From Neisseriaceae bacterium (lineage in GTDB: Bacteria > Pseudomonadota > Gammaproteobacteria > Burkholderiales > Neisseriaceae), in assembly GCA_017458185.1 (NCBI GenBank), contig JAFTFY010000007.1, positions 1 through 64,000 of the forward strand: 64,000 bases of DNA. Reading direction: 5' to 3'. The stretch's first letter is position 1; every line of letters starts with the position of its first letter. Of this stretch, positions 1 through 9,308 are shown one piece after another. The notes under the pieces were generated by a model. It made no database searches and was not told the origin of the DNA. It saw only the letters and a program-made list of their open reading frames with translations. Position numbers and translations under genes: made by a program.

Positions 1-3000
1 GCCTGTTTTCAGGCTACCTGAATCGCCTAAATCAACTTGCGGATTTAAGGCAATTTCTAACTGATTAGCCGTGTCGTTGGCATTCACGGTAATGTTTTGC
101 AAACCACCTGCTGTCGCTACACCCACTACTTTCACAGTCTCACCTAACTTGCGGTCAAACGGTGTGCCTGTGTTACCGCCAAAAGTCAGCGGTTGGTTAA
201 TGGCATTATTTAACGCAGTATCATCAAAAGTCAGTACATAATCCGACACTGTGCCGTCTGCTGCAACACCACCACCCGTAACACCGATATAAGTACTGCC
301 CGAAGTTACTTTGGCAACATTCACTTCAACATCAGAAGTTTTGTTATCAGCAGTTTTCACCACAATGCCTGCGGTATTGCTATTTTTGAAATTCACCGTA
401 TTTTGGTGTTGCACCAAATCAATAGTGGTACTGTTATTGGCAATATTCCAACCACTATTTAACACATCTTGCACACTGGCGGCTTCATTCGGGTGAAAGT
501 CATTATGGACAGTATCAACAGCCGTACCGTCATCTTGTATATGATTGGCAAGATTGCTGATGACACCTTTATTGCCTGTAAATTCAATACGATTGCCTTT
601 GATTGTAGTGCGTTCTGCCAATACGCCAACTTGAATTTCATCATTATCGACATAAGTATCACCGATTTTCAGGCTGCCTAAACTACCTAAATCAACCGTT
701 GGATCAAGCGTTATCTCTAACTTCTTATCGCCAGGTGTCGTACTATCAATGGACGCAACAGAAATATTTTTAGTGTCAGTATTACCTGTAACGGTTTCTC
801 CACCGAACACATTCAACAATTCACCCGAAGCAGGTTGAATAGTTTTGCTACTTGGTGCATCGCCTTTGAATTTAATCGGTTCAAAAGCACCTGCCTGCAA
901 GTTCTGCACCACGCTATACAACTGACTGCCGTTAATTGCGTCTGTGGAATTTTCGTCAATCAAGCCTGCGGCAACATTTTGAATACGGCGTTCTTGTCCT
1001 TTATCACCAACGGACACAACACCTGCTGTATGCAATTTATCAAAATCAACCTGTTTCCAAGTAACGCCACCATCATCTGAATATTGATAAACAAAGTTGC
1101 CGCTACTATTGGTTAATTGTTCGGCAGTGTATGTGTTGCCACTACCATCGGTATACAGCATTCCTGCCCCTGCAAATTTCAGTTTTCCTGCCGCAATTGC
1201 TTCATTGCCATTCACATCTTTAATGGCTTTGGTGTTACTGAAATATGTTTTGATACCCGCAGTTGAACCTGCGTTGTCAGCGGTTAAATCTCCAGCAGAA
1301 ACATACGCCGTACTATCGCCCAAGAATACGGAATTTGCAGCGGTTTTGGTAATATTGTTACCCAAAGCAAACACTTTTTCTGCACCGATAATATTGTTAT
1401 TACCCACAGAATACGAATTATCCGCCGCATTCGTAATAATGCTTGGATCACCAAACGCACCGCTGTTATTACCAAGCACAATATTGCCTTGACCCACAGC
1501 AGTGGAATTTTGACCTGTAACCGTATTTTTATAACCCACAGCCACAGAATGTTCACCGCTACCGCTCTGTGAACCCAAAGCACTTACATTCTGTGGTGCT
1601 GCACCGCCAACAGAATAAGTTTGCGTATTAGCACTTAAATCAATGCTACCGCCTGTTTGCGATTTATAGCCGATTGCTTGCGAGAAGTCGCCACCTGCTT
1701 GCGATCTCAAACCTATCGCCATAGAAACATTACCACTTGCTGTGGTAGCAGTAATAGCAGAAGGTGCAGTACTACTACCAGACTCATCAGGGTCAAGCGA
1801 AGCCCCACCACTCTTGGCAGTATCTACATCATCACCACCAATGGCAATAGACGCAATACCTGTACTTTGTGTTTCTGCACCAATCGCAATAGATTGTCTT
1901 CCGCCTATACCTGCCTCAGTGCCATTATTGACATTTTGACCAATCGCAATAGATTGATCTTGACTTGCTTTGGCTTTATTACCAATGGCAATCGAACCTT
2001 TGTCGTTTGCATAAGTTTCTTGACTACCCAAAGCAATGGCACCTTGACCTCGTGTAGTTGCGTCTTTACCAATGGCAATTTGATTTTCTGAGTGGTCTAT
2101 TGTATGTGCCCGAACACCAATCGCTATATTGCCATAAGACTTACCTATGTCTGCGGGGTTTGTACCATCACCATCAACGATTGCACCTGTACCAATGGCA
2201 ATTTGATTTTGTGCATTTACTTGTGCATCATTGCCTACTGCAATCGCACCAGTAGCATTATCTGCCACTTTACCGCCAATCGCGGCAAAGGCATAGTCTG
2301 CATCTGTGCCGATTTTGGTTTGATAATCTGCCGCACCTTGACCGCCCAACGCCACCGAGCCAGTGCTGTAATTATTAACAATCGCATTATTGCCCACTGC
2401 AATCGCACCTGTGGCTTCATTGCCTACTGTACCGCCAATTAAAGCCAAAGCACTGTCAGATTTTGTTCCAACTTTGCTGGCATGTATTGTGGGGTCATTC
2501 TCATCAGTATCCCCACCTAATGCCACAGCACCTTTTGAGTCCGCACCCACCTCTGTACCGCCACCCAAAGCAATAGAACGCTTGGCGTTTGCAGCAACCT
2601 CGGCGGCTTTTACATAGTTACCTATTTGATTTGGCAATCGGCTGGGATAATAAGTGTTATCTTCTCCTGTTATATCCGCTGTTGCACCACCAAAAGCAAT
2701 TGCACCGTCTGCACCCAAGCCAACAGTTGCACCAAGACCTTCGGCTGTTGCAGGATTACCTCCTGCATCAGTTTCTCGCCAAACATTATTGTCATAATAT
2801 GCAGTTTTAACATCAACACTGTTACCATTCGGCACATAATATGTATATGAGATACCTCCACCAAAGGCTAAAGAATTTCTTGACTTCACATGAGTGCCTG
2901 TACCTATGGCAACAGAGTCATTTGCAAGAGTACTGGTATCTTCATGCTCATAACCTGTCTCTCCTTTAGCGTAAGGATAAGCAGTCGCTTGGTCGCCAAT

Positions 3001-3837
3001 AACAACTGAACCTTGCCCACCTGCACGCGAACCTTTATGTGGAATTTTGCCGTCTGAAAGATTTGCTACTTCTGTATTTGCCGTTCCCAAAGCAAATGTT
3101 CGTGCAGCAGTAGCATCTGTACTAAAACCTATGGCTAAAGCACCAACAGCATGAGTATGTGCTGCACGACCTATTGCAGTGGAGTTTAGTGTATTAGCAT
3201 AATAGTCGTTACCATGTCCTTCAGTAAGAAAATTTGATGCTTGTTTTCCGATAGCAATCGAATAGCCACCCTTATCGGCAGTATCTTTCGCAGCTGCGCG
3301 ACCACCAAGACCTTGCTGTCCAGTACCTCCAGAACCAATCGTAATGGAATACTGTGTGTGTGACCACGCATTTGCACCAATAGCAATAGCACCATTTATT
3401 GCTGAATAATTGTCACTCGTGTCTCTTGCCACTGCCCGAGCACCTTGACCAATAGCAATGGAATGGTGTGTACTACCATAAGCCATAGCACCACTACCCA
3501 TAGCAATCCCGTTACCATTTTTATTATTATCGCTATCAGAATTACCATCAAAACGAAAAATAAGCGTACCTGTATTACAATCGTTTCCTGTATAAGCAAA
3601 AACTTGATCATTAGTACCCCTACACAAAACATCCGCCTGTGCCGTCTCTGCCATAAACGGCGACACCATTGCCACTACTGCGGCGGCAATTGAGAATTTT
3701 TTCAGGCTGCCTGAAACGCTTGTTGTGGTATTATCCACCACACCGCCATTGGATTTACGGTGTGATTTGGCGGTTTCTTCAACGGCAACCCATGTACCTG
3801 TGGTTTCGTTATAAACGGTACGGTAAATTTTGTTCAT
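1..3837 (-). CDS. Trimeric autotransporter adhesin (YadA/Hia type), N-terminal part, runs off left edge
   Basis: Reading the minus strand from ATG at 3837 gives 1279 open codons to the window edge, so the C-terminal anchor is not visible. Residues 1-24 (MNKIYRTVYNETTGTWVAVE...) match the extended signal peptide region of Gram-negative autotransporters. A hydrophobic segment (SIAAAVVAMVSPF) and a probable cleavage site after AETAQA, near residue 67, follow. The passenger is rich in YadA-head repeats of the form SxAIGxxA (for example NSTAIGRAA, QSIAIGQNV, NSTAVGQG), then neck/stalk-like segments with INGSQLY and NAINQPL motifs. It should form a surface-exposed trimer used for adhesion or autoaggregation. 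A DUS lies inside the signal-peptide region (SVSGSLKK). Family is clear; ligand is unknown. Confidence 0.93.
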   Translation of the reverse strand, partial: MNKIYRTVYNETTGTWVAVEETAKSHRKSNGGVVDNTTTSVSGSLKKFSIAAAVVAMVSPFMAETAQADVLCRGTNDQVFAYTGNDCNTGTLIFRFDGNSDSDNNKNGNGIAMGSGAMAYGSTHHSIAIGQGARAVARDTSDNYSAINGAIAIGANAWSHTQYSITIGSGGTGQQGLGGRAAAKDTADKGGYSIAIGKQASNFLTEGHGNDYYANTLNSTAIGRAAHTHAVGALAIGFSTDATAARTFALGTANTEVANLSDGKIPHKGSRAGGQGSVVIGDQATAYPYAKGETGYEHEDTSTLANDSVAIGTGTHVKSRNSLAFGGGISYTYYVPNGNSVDVKTAYYDNNVWRETDAGGNPATAEGLGATVGLGADGAIAFGGATADITGEDNTYYPSRLPNQIGNYVKAAEVAANAKRSIALGGGTEVGADSKGAVALGGDTDENDPTIHASKVGTKSDSALALIGGTVGNEATGAIAVGNNAIVNNYSTGSVALGGQGAADYQTKIGTDADYAFAAIGGKVADNATGAIAVGNDAQVNAQNQIAIGTGAIVDGDGTNPADIGKSYGNIAIGVRAHTIDHSENQIAIGKDATTRGQGAIALGSQETYANDKGSIAIGNKAKASQDQSIAIGQNVNNGTEAGIGGRQSIAIGAETQSTGIASIAIGGDDVDTAKSGGASLDPDESGSSTAPSAITATTASGNVSMAIGLRSQAGGDFSQAIGYKSQTGGSIDLSANTQTYSVGGAAPQNVSALGSQSGSGEHSVAVGYKNTVTGQNSTAVGQGNIVLGNNSGAFGDPSIITNAADNSYSVGNNNIIGAEKVFALGNNITKTAANSVFLGDSTAYVSAGDLTADNAGSTAGIKTYFSNTKAIKDVNGNEAIAAGKLKFAGAGMLYTDGSGNTYTAEQLTNSSGNFVYQYSDDGGVTWKQVDFDKLHTAGVVSVGDKGQERRIQNVAAGLIDENSTDAINGSQLYSVVQNLQAGAFEPIKFKGDAPSSKTIQPASGELLNVFGGETVTGNTDTKNISVASIDSTTPGDKKLEITLDPTVDLGSLGSLKIGDTYVDNDEIQVGVLAERTTIKGNRIEFTGNKGVISNLANHIQDDGTAVDTVHNDFHPNEAASVQDVLNSGWNIANNSTTIDLVQHQNTVNFKNSNTAGIVVKTADNKTSDVEVNVAKVTSGSTYIGVTGGGVAADGTVSDYVLTFDDTALNNAINQPLTFGGNTGTPFDRKLGETVKVVGVATAGGLQNITVNANDTANQLEIALNPQVDLGDSGSLKTG

Positions 3838-4723
3838 CTTGATGTCCCTCATTCAAAGCAAATTAAGCAAAGTTTGATACTACAACCATTTTTCAATAAT
3901 GTGTACCTTTTTTTTATATTGTGTCGCACAATATATTAGAAAAAACTTCTTGCTTATGTTTTTTGATTTTTCAATAAGTTAAATAAAAGCCCTATTTTCA
4001 GGCAGCCTGAAAAAACAAATAATCGGACAATTTTGGCGATAAACGGTTTGCTTTTATGCTTTGCAATATAAAAAATAGTATATATTGTTGATAATTATCA
4101 AATTTTAATAATGGGACTGTGTAGGCATAAAAGGTAACGCCGTAGGGTAGGTCTTCACCCCCCCATAACGGAAAAAAATCTTTCAGGCTGCCTGAAAGGC
4201 TTAATGCAATGCCATTAAAACGCCTAACGGCGTTTGTTTTGCCTGCGGCAAAACTGGATTGCCACGCCTGACTGCGTCAGGCTCGCAATGACACAGGGTT
4301 AAACTGTCTTTTCAGGCAGCCTGAAAATAAAAAACGGTGTCATTGCGAGACATTGCAAAGCAATGGCGTGGCAATCCAGTTTAAGCCGACAGGCTTAAAC
4401 CAAAGCCGTAAGGCTTTGTAACGGCATATTGCAAAAATGATTTCAGGCAGCCTGAAAATAAAAAACGGTGTCATTGCGAGACATTGCAAAGCAATGGCGT
4501 GGCAATCCAGTTAATGACGCAGTCATTAACACAAAGCCGTAAGGCTTTGCAACGGCGTATTGCAAAAATGATTTCAGGCTACCTGAAAGGCTGAATGCAA
4601 CGCCATTAAAACGCCTACGGCGTTTGTTTTGCCTGTCGGCAAAACTGGATTGCCACGACTTAAACTTCGTTCAAGTCTCGCAATGACACACAGGGTTAAA
4701 TTTTTGTTTCAGGCAGCCTGAAA
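3838..4723. repeat. Intergenic region: adhesin promoter side plus REP-like/DUS repeat cluster
   Basis: The first ~350 bases are AT-rich and should hold the adhesin promoter. From about 4180 the DNA is almost entirely repeats: several DUS (TTTCAGGCAGCCTGAAA) and inverted REP-like units of the type GTCATTGCGAG...GTGGCAATCC. Two near-identical tandem units begin near 4310 and 4441 (period about 131 bp). The flanking copies at about 4200-4300 and 4570-4690 lie in the opposite orientation, so the cluster can fold into long hairpins. No gene is seen. Confidence 0.8.
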
Positions 4724-5572
4724 CTACTGCACCGCTTTGCTTTTGCGTTTTCTATTGCGTTTATACAGCCAAATGCGTAATCGCAGTTTGACATCGTAGC
4801 CGATTGATGTAAAACCGATTAAAAACAGCACAAACGCCACTGGCCACACAAATTGATAGCCGATGACATTTACGCCCCATGCACCACAAAAGCCGCCGAT
4901 GACAAAACTGACCATCACGCCTGAAAATAGTTTGATTTTTGGGATATTCACTTGCACATCGGGCAGTTTGGGGTTATTGCTGCGGCTGTAATACAGCACT
5001 TTGGATAATTCAATGCCGATGTCGGTTGCAAAACCTGTCATGTGCGTGGTACGCACCACGCCATTTGATAAAATGGTCATCACCGTGTTGTGCATGCCCA
5101 TAATAAAGCACATCGTCATTAGGGCGGGCGACCACAATAGATAAGTATCACCAAATTCGTGCATTAAGGTTGCTAATAACCCAAATAGCAACATATACAA
5201 GGCTTCTAACCACATGGATAAGCCAAATGAACTGCGGAAACGATGGCGTTTTGCCCACAGAATTGTCCAACTGGAATGTGCTGCACCGAAGATAAAACTT
5301 AATACCATTAAAAACGAAGTTAAGGCGGCTTCCCATTTTTTTAAATATAAAGAGTCGGCAATATTCGCCATTTCGCCTGATACATGCGAAGTGTAATGAG
5401 CAAAGGCGAAAACGAAAAAGCCGCCTGCGTTAATCGCTCCGCCCAAAAACGCCATTAAATAGCCCAAGCGGCGGAAGTTGGCAAAAGATATATTGTTTTC
5501 ATGCAGATAGTGCATTTTGGCGTGTAAGAGATTTGCAATGCGTCTTTTGCGTCTTTTTTTTAGGGTAGCCAT
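4724..5572 (-). CDS. YoaK/DUF1275 family inner-membrane protein
   Basis: This 282-residue protein has a basic N-terminus and about six hydrophobic segments. Residues ~35-60 carry the family's start (YLMAFLGGAINAGGFF) and a later segment has the conserved GMHNTVMTILSNGVVRTTHMTG stretch around the fourth helix, typical of DUF1275 (YoaK) proteins. The C-terminus is strongly basic. Function of the family is not established; it is an integral membrane protein. It lies 11 bases downstream of ruvB on the same strand and is probably co-transcribed with it. A DUS at the stop codon may serve as its terminator. Confidence 0.85.
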   Translation of the reverse strand: MATLKKRRKRRIANLLHAKMHYLHENNISFANFRRLGYLMAFLGGAINAGGFFVFAFAHYTSHVSGEMANIADSLYLKKWEAALTSFLMVLSFIFGAAHSSWTILWAKRHRFRSSFGLSMWLEALYMLLFGLLATLMHEFGDTYLLWSPALMTMCFIMGMHNTVMTILSNGVVRTTHMTGFATDIGIELSKVLYYSRSNNPKLPDVQVNIPKIKLFSGVMVSFVIGGFCGAWGVNVIGYQFVWPVAFVLFLIGFTSIGYDVKLRLRIWLYKRNRKRKSKAVQ

Positions 5573-5583
5573 TTTTCATCTTC

Positions 5584-6615
5584 TTACTGCGTTAAGCCAA
5601 AATGTTGATAGGCAATCTGCGTTGCCACGCGACCACGCGGCGTGCGTTGCAGAAAACCTTGTTGAATAAGATACGGTTCAATCACATCTTCAATGGTGTC
5701 GGTGCTTTCGCCGATAGCGGCGGCAATATTATCCAAGCCTACGGGCCCGCCTGAAAACTTGTGCAGCACGGCTTCTAACAGTTTTCTATCCATCGTATCC
5801 AAGCCGACATTATCTACATCAAGCATTTTCAACGCCATATCGGCTGCCTGAATACTCACTTCGCCTGCAAATTTGACTTCGGCAACATCACGCACACGCC
5901 GCAACAAGCGATTAGCAATGCGTGGCGTGCCACGAGAACGGCAGGCAATTTCCTTTGCCGCATCGTTATTTAACTGCATATTCAATAGCCGTGCGGAGCG
6001 AGCCACAATATGAGCCAAATCGTCATGATTATAAAATTCTAATCGTGCAATAATGCCAAAGCGGTCTCGCAAGGGGTTGGTGAGCATACCTGCCCGCGTG
6101 GTTGCCCCAATCAGCGTAAAAGGCGGCAAATCAATTTTGACTGAACGAGCCGCAGGGCCTTCGCCTATCATAATATCCAAGCGAAAATCTTCCAAAGCAG
6201 GATATAAAATTTCTTCAACCACAGGACTTAGGCGATGAATTTCATCAATAAACAACACATCGTGGGCTTCTAAATTAGTGAGAATGGCGGCTAAATCGCC
6301 TGCTCGCTCTAACACAGGACCCGAAGTCTGCCGCAAATTAACGCCTAATTCATGAGCAATAATATTTGCCAAAGTGGTTTTGCCCAAACCAGGCGGACCA
6401 AATAACAGCGTGTGGTCTAACGCATCGCCACGATTTTTGGCTGCCTGAATAAAAATCGACAACTGCTCACGCACCTTGTCCTGACCGACATATTCATCAA
6501 GCGTTTTCGGTCGCAAAGCATATTCAAATTGTTCTTCCAAACGGTTAGCCGCCGCCGCGTCAATCAACCGCCGTTCGCTACTGTGCGTGGATAAATCATC
6601 AGAATGTAAAGCCAT
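5584..6615 (-). CDS. ruvB: Holliday junction branch-migration helicase RuvB
   Basis: The 343-residue product is the usual RuvB length. It shows the N-terminal [11 protein letters not shown] motif, Walker A GPPGLGKT at residues 73-80, Walker [10 protein letters not shown], the sensor GATTRAG and the C-terminal winged-helix TPRGR motif. RuvB is the hexameric AAA+ motor that drives branch migration of Holliday junctions together with RuvA, before RuvC resolves them. The start ATG at 6615 gives the typical acidic N-terminus. ruvA and ruvC are not in the window. It is part of the chromosomal backbone just left of the integrated element. Confidence 0.98.
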   Translation of the reverse strand: MALHSDDLSTHSSERRLIDAAAANRLEEQFEYALRPKTLDEYVGQDKVREQLSIFIQAAKNRGDALDHTLLFGPPGLGKTTLANIIAHELGVNLRQTSGPVLERAGDLAAILTNLEAHDVLFIDEIHRLSPVVEEILYPALEDFRLDIMIGEGPAARSVKIDLPPFTLIGATTRAGMLTNPLRDRFGIIARLEFYNHDDLAHIVARSARLLNMQLNNDAAKEIACRSRGTPRIANRLLRRVRDVAEVKFAGEVSIQAADMALKMLDVDNVGLDTMDRKLLEAVLHKFSGGPVGLDNIAAAIGESTDTIEDVIEPYLIQQGFLQRTPRGRVATQIAYQHFGLTQ

Positions 6616-7093
6616 TTTAAGTGCGTAAAAACAATGTCAAAGCGAAAAGGTGTTATTCTAAACCTTTGAATGTCATCGTACAAAATATTTTGCGTTTTTA
6701 ATGAAGTAAGGCTGCCTGAAATAAAAAAAACACCCATTGCGAGCCGACAGACAGTCGTTAGCGATTTATCGCTTACGACTGTGTCGTTGCGAGACTTGAC
6801 GAAGTCAAGTCGTGGCAACCCAATTTAACTATACGGCGTGGCAATCCCCTTGTTATTTAGGTAGATTGACCGTTTCAGGCAGCCTGAAAGAAACTACCTG
6901 TCATTGCGAGCCGTGCGTAATGCACGGCGTACGCAATCTCCTTGCTACGAAGAAAAATTTCTGATTTAACGCTGTCTTATTTGTTATAATTATACCCAAG
7001 TTTCAAATATTTGCAATAGTGTGTTGTAAATTTTTTTGTTAAAACATTAGGATAAAATTTCCTTTAATAAAGGGAATTTTTTAGGGAGAAGTT
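6616..7093. repeat. Intergenic: REP-like repeats and probable left boundary of the element
   Basis: About 6700-6950 holds two DUS and two REP-like inverted units (cattgcgagcc...cgtggcaa/cgtacgcaatc). From ~6960 the sequence changes to AT-rich DNA without repeats, up to the integrase start. A hairpin (AAAATTTCCTTT/AAGGGAATTTT, 7055-7082) sits just before the integrase ribosome-binding site AGGGAGA. The word TGTAAATTTTTTT at 7025-7037 recurs at the right end of the element. Confidence 0.6.
7025..7037. other. Candidate left attachment core (attL)
   Basis: The 13-base word TGTAAATTTTTTT at 7025-7037 is repeated in the same orientation at 42804-42816, just beyond the last gene of the mobile element. 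One copy is 57 bases upstream of the integrase start. It is AT-rich and low in complexity, so the match could be chance; no tRNA is adjacent, which is unusual for this integrase family. Confidence 0.3.
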
Positions 7094-8263
7094 ATGCCGA
7101 ATTTGACGGAAGCGAAAATTAAAAAATTGAAATTTGACGGTAAGAATTTCAAAGTTACAGACGGTTACGGTTTGTATTTATTAGTAGCAAAGAAGTCGAA
7201 ACGGTTTTACTGTCGTTATACTTATCGTAAGCAACAATTTGATGTGCCTATTGGGGAGTATCCTTTTATTTCTTTGGCTCAAGCCCGTGAAAGGGTTTTT
7301 GCTATTCGGTCTAATTTGGCAAATGGTTTGCCACCGTTAATGACAAAAATCACCGATAAAACTTTTGATGAAATTTGCCAAGAATTTTTAAGCGAATTTT
7401 CTGATAAAGTGGCGTATCACACTTTGGAAAGCACAATGTCAAGGTATCGTTTGTATCTTCAAAATGCCCCTTTGGCAAGTGTGCGTATTTCGCAAGTTAC
7501 GCCGCAGGATATTTTATCGATACTGTCGCCATTGCGTAAAGACGGTAAAGAGACGACTGCAAAAAAAGTTTTATCCTTGATTAATTCTGTCTTTCGCTAT
7601 GGAATTGAACATTACGGTTTGCAAGAAAATCCTGCTTATGTATTATCGCAGATGAAAATAGCGGTAAAACCGTATCAAACCGTTCATCATCAGCCGTTTT
7701 CTCGTGAAGATTTGAGTGTTATTTTGTCGAAATTAGACGATGATGATTTTTCACCTGTGGCAGACGCTTTGCGGCTTCTGCCACATATTTTTGTGCGTAT
7801 TGGTGAGTTATGTTCTGCACATATTGATGATTTTGATTTATCTGAAAAATTATGGCGAATATCTGCGGATAAGATGAAATTACGCCGTGTTCATCTTGTG
7901 CCTTTATCTCGTCAAGCGATGGCGATTATTGAACGGCGTATCGCTTTGGCTGAAAATGGTTTTTTGTTTCCGTCTCGTTATGGCAAGACGGATTTTATTT
8001 CTAAATGTTGGACAACAACGGTTTTTCGTCAAAAAACGGGTTCAGCATTGAGTTTGCATAGTTTTCGTTCAACGGCTTCTACGCTGTTGCACGAACTTGG
8101 TTTTCATTCTGACTTGATTGAATTGCAACTGTCGCACAAAATTCGTAACAACACAGCAGCTCCGTATAATTTTGCCACTTTTCTTGATGAACGGCGTGAT
8201 ATGTTGCAGTTTTGGAGTGATTTTTTAGATAAATTAAAGTCAGAGAATGATTTGTTTTTCTAA
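7094..8263 (+). CDS. Tyrosine recombinase/integrase of the mobile element (P4-like, DUF4102 N-terminus)
   Basis: The 389-residue protein begins with a DUF4102-type arm-binding domain (LTEAKIKKLK...DGYGLYLLV) and continues with a SAM-like core-binding domain and a catalytic domain. Catalytic residues are visible: R235 (RIGEL), H322 and R325 (HSFR), H348 (LSH) and the nucleophile Y358 (APYNF). It should catalyse integration and, with an excisionase, excision of the element. It is the first gene after the REP-rich backbone and reads inward, the usual place beside attL. The ribosome-binding site AGGGAGA lies 6 bases before ATG. No excisionase was recognised. Confidence 0.93.
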   Translation: MPNLTEAKIKKLKFDGKNFKVTDGYGLYLLVAKKSKRFYCRYTYRKQQFDVPIGEYPFISLAQARERVFAIRSNLANGLPPLMTKITDKTFDEICQEFLSEFSDKVAYHTLESTMSRYRLYLQNAPLASVRISQVTPQDILSILSPLRKDGKETTAKKVLSLINSVFRYGIEHYGLQENPAYVLSQMKIAVKPYQTVHHQPFSREDLSVILSKLDDDDFSPVADALRLLPHIFVRIGELCSAHIDDFDLSEKLWRISADKMKLRRVHLVPLSRQAMAIIERRIALAENGFLFPSRYGKTDFISKCWTTTVFRQKTGSALSLHSFRSTASTLLHELGFHSDLIELQLSHKIRNNTAAPYNFATFLDERRDMLQFWSDFLDKLKSENDLFF

Positions 8264-8393
8264 TAAAATCAATATACTAACTATTATTAGTGAAATAAAT
8301 TAAATTTTCTATTGTTTTTTTCTTTTCATTACATTATAATATTTTACATTGATTTGCTTCTGATTCAACGCTGGTATCTTTTGTAAATCAATT

Positions 8394-8420
8394 AAGTCGC
8401 CGATTTTTCGGCGGCTTTTC
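8394..8420 (+). terminator. Intrinsic terminator after the integrase region
   Basis: Inverted repeat GTCGCCG/CGGCGGC with a loop of A/T, followed by CTTTTCCC. It lies 130 bases after the integrase stop. The rest of 8264-8495 is AT-rich and shows no gene. Confidence 0.6.
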
Positions 8421-8495
8421 CCTTTTAAAATATAGAAACAATTTATTGTTTTTGTATTATAATATGTAAATAAATATTGATTTCAAAGGATTGCT

Positions 8496-9116
8496 ATGAA
8501 AAACCTTGCTTTGTTACCGATTTTGGCGATTTTGGTTTCATCTCCTGCCTTTTCAGGCAGCCTGAAAGACACAATTAAAGAAGAAGTCAAGAAAGAATTA
8601 ACAGGCGATACAAAATTAGCGTGTGAAGCTTTGCTTTGTTTGTCGTCATCAGAACGCCCAAGTGAATGCAATCCGTCTCTTCATCGTTATTTTGATATTA
8701 GTCATAAGCATTTGAAAGATACACTTAAAGCACGCAAGGCGTTTTTAAGTCTTTGTCCTGCGGTTGATGATGATAAACAAATGCCGTCATTGGTGAATGC
8801 GATTGCGAACGGTGCAGGTCGTTGTGATTTAGCAAGTCTCAATCAAAACGCTTGGCAACAATGCCGCAATAATCGTTTTTGGGGTGGTGATGAGAATAAA
8901 ATCAGTTGCAATCCGCAGTTGCCGTCTTACTGTAAAGCGTATTACACACACAATTACACCAATATAGAACAGCCTAAATGGAAATGTACGCAAACGGTTA
9001 AAGAAGCAAAACTTGTTTATAACAACACAAACGACAATCGCCGTGTTCAAAGCAACTGGAATAATGCACGCATTGAACAAGTGGAACGGTGCGTTGCTGG
9101 CAAGTGGGTATTGTAA
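8496..9116 (+). CDS. Secreted TrbM/KikA-like conjugation accessory protein
   Basis: The 206-residue product has a signal peptide (MKNLALLPILAILVSSPAFS) and then the TrbM-family signature CEALLCLSSSERPSECNPSL, followed by further cysteines (about nine in the mature protein) and a conserved HRYFDI. TrbM-family proteins are periplasmic accessory proteins of plasmid conjugation systems; their exact role is not known. A DUS encodes SGSLKD directly after the signal peptide. The promoter-like TATTATAATATG lies about 35 bases upstream. It is the first cargo gene after the integrase and fits the conjugative element. Confidence 0.72.
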   Translation: MKNLALLPILAILVSSPAFSGSLKDTIKEEVKKELTGDTKLACEALLCLSSSERPSECNPSLHRYFDISHKHLKDTLKARKAFLSLCPAVDDDKQMPSLVNAIANGAGRCDLASLNQNAWQQCRNNRFWGGDENKISCNPQLPSYCKAYYTHNYTNIEQPKWKCTQTVKEAKLVYNNTNDNRRVQSNWNNARIEQVERCVAGKWVL

Positions 9117-9308
9117 GTTTTTCAGGCAGCCTGAAAGTTTTTTGTTTCCAAGTACAATCCGCAGTTTTCAGGTTGCCTGAACTATCGATTTAACTAATTG
9201 AACACAACAATGTTCTTTCGCCCATATCTCCCAATGGGCTTTTTTTTATGGTATTTCAGGCAACCTGAACATTGTATAATAACGACAATTTTGAATAGAT
9301 TGAACGCT

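Noticed and set aside
1657..2442. Plus-strand ORFs of 65-144 residues across 1-3.7 kb
   Set aside because: They are antisense shadows of the repetitive adhesin gene, which is open for 1279 codons on the minus strand and has recognisable motifs.
9198..9308. Upstream extension of the MuF-C-like gene
   Set aside because: The extension crosses a DUS and terminator-like DNA and lacks a good ribosome-binding site; ATG 9309 gives a normal N-terminus.
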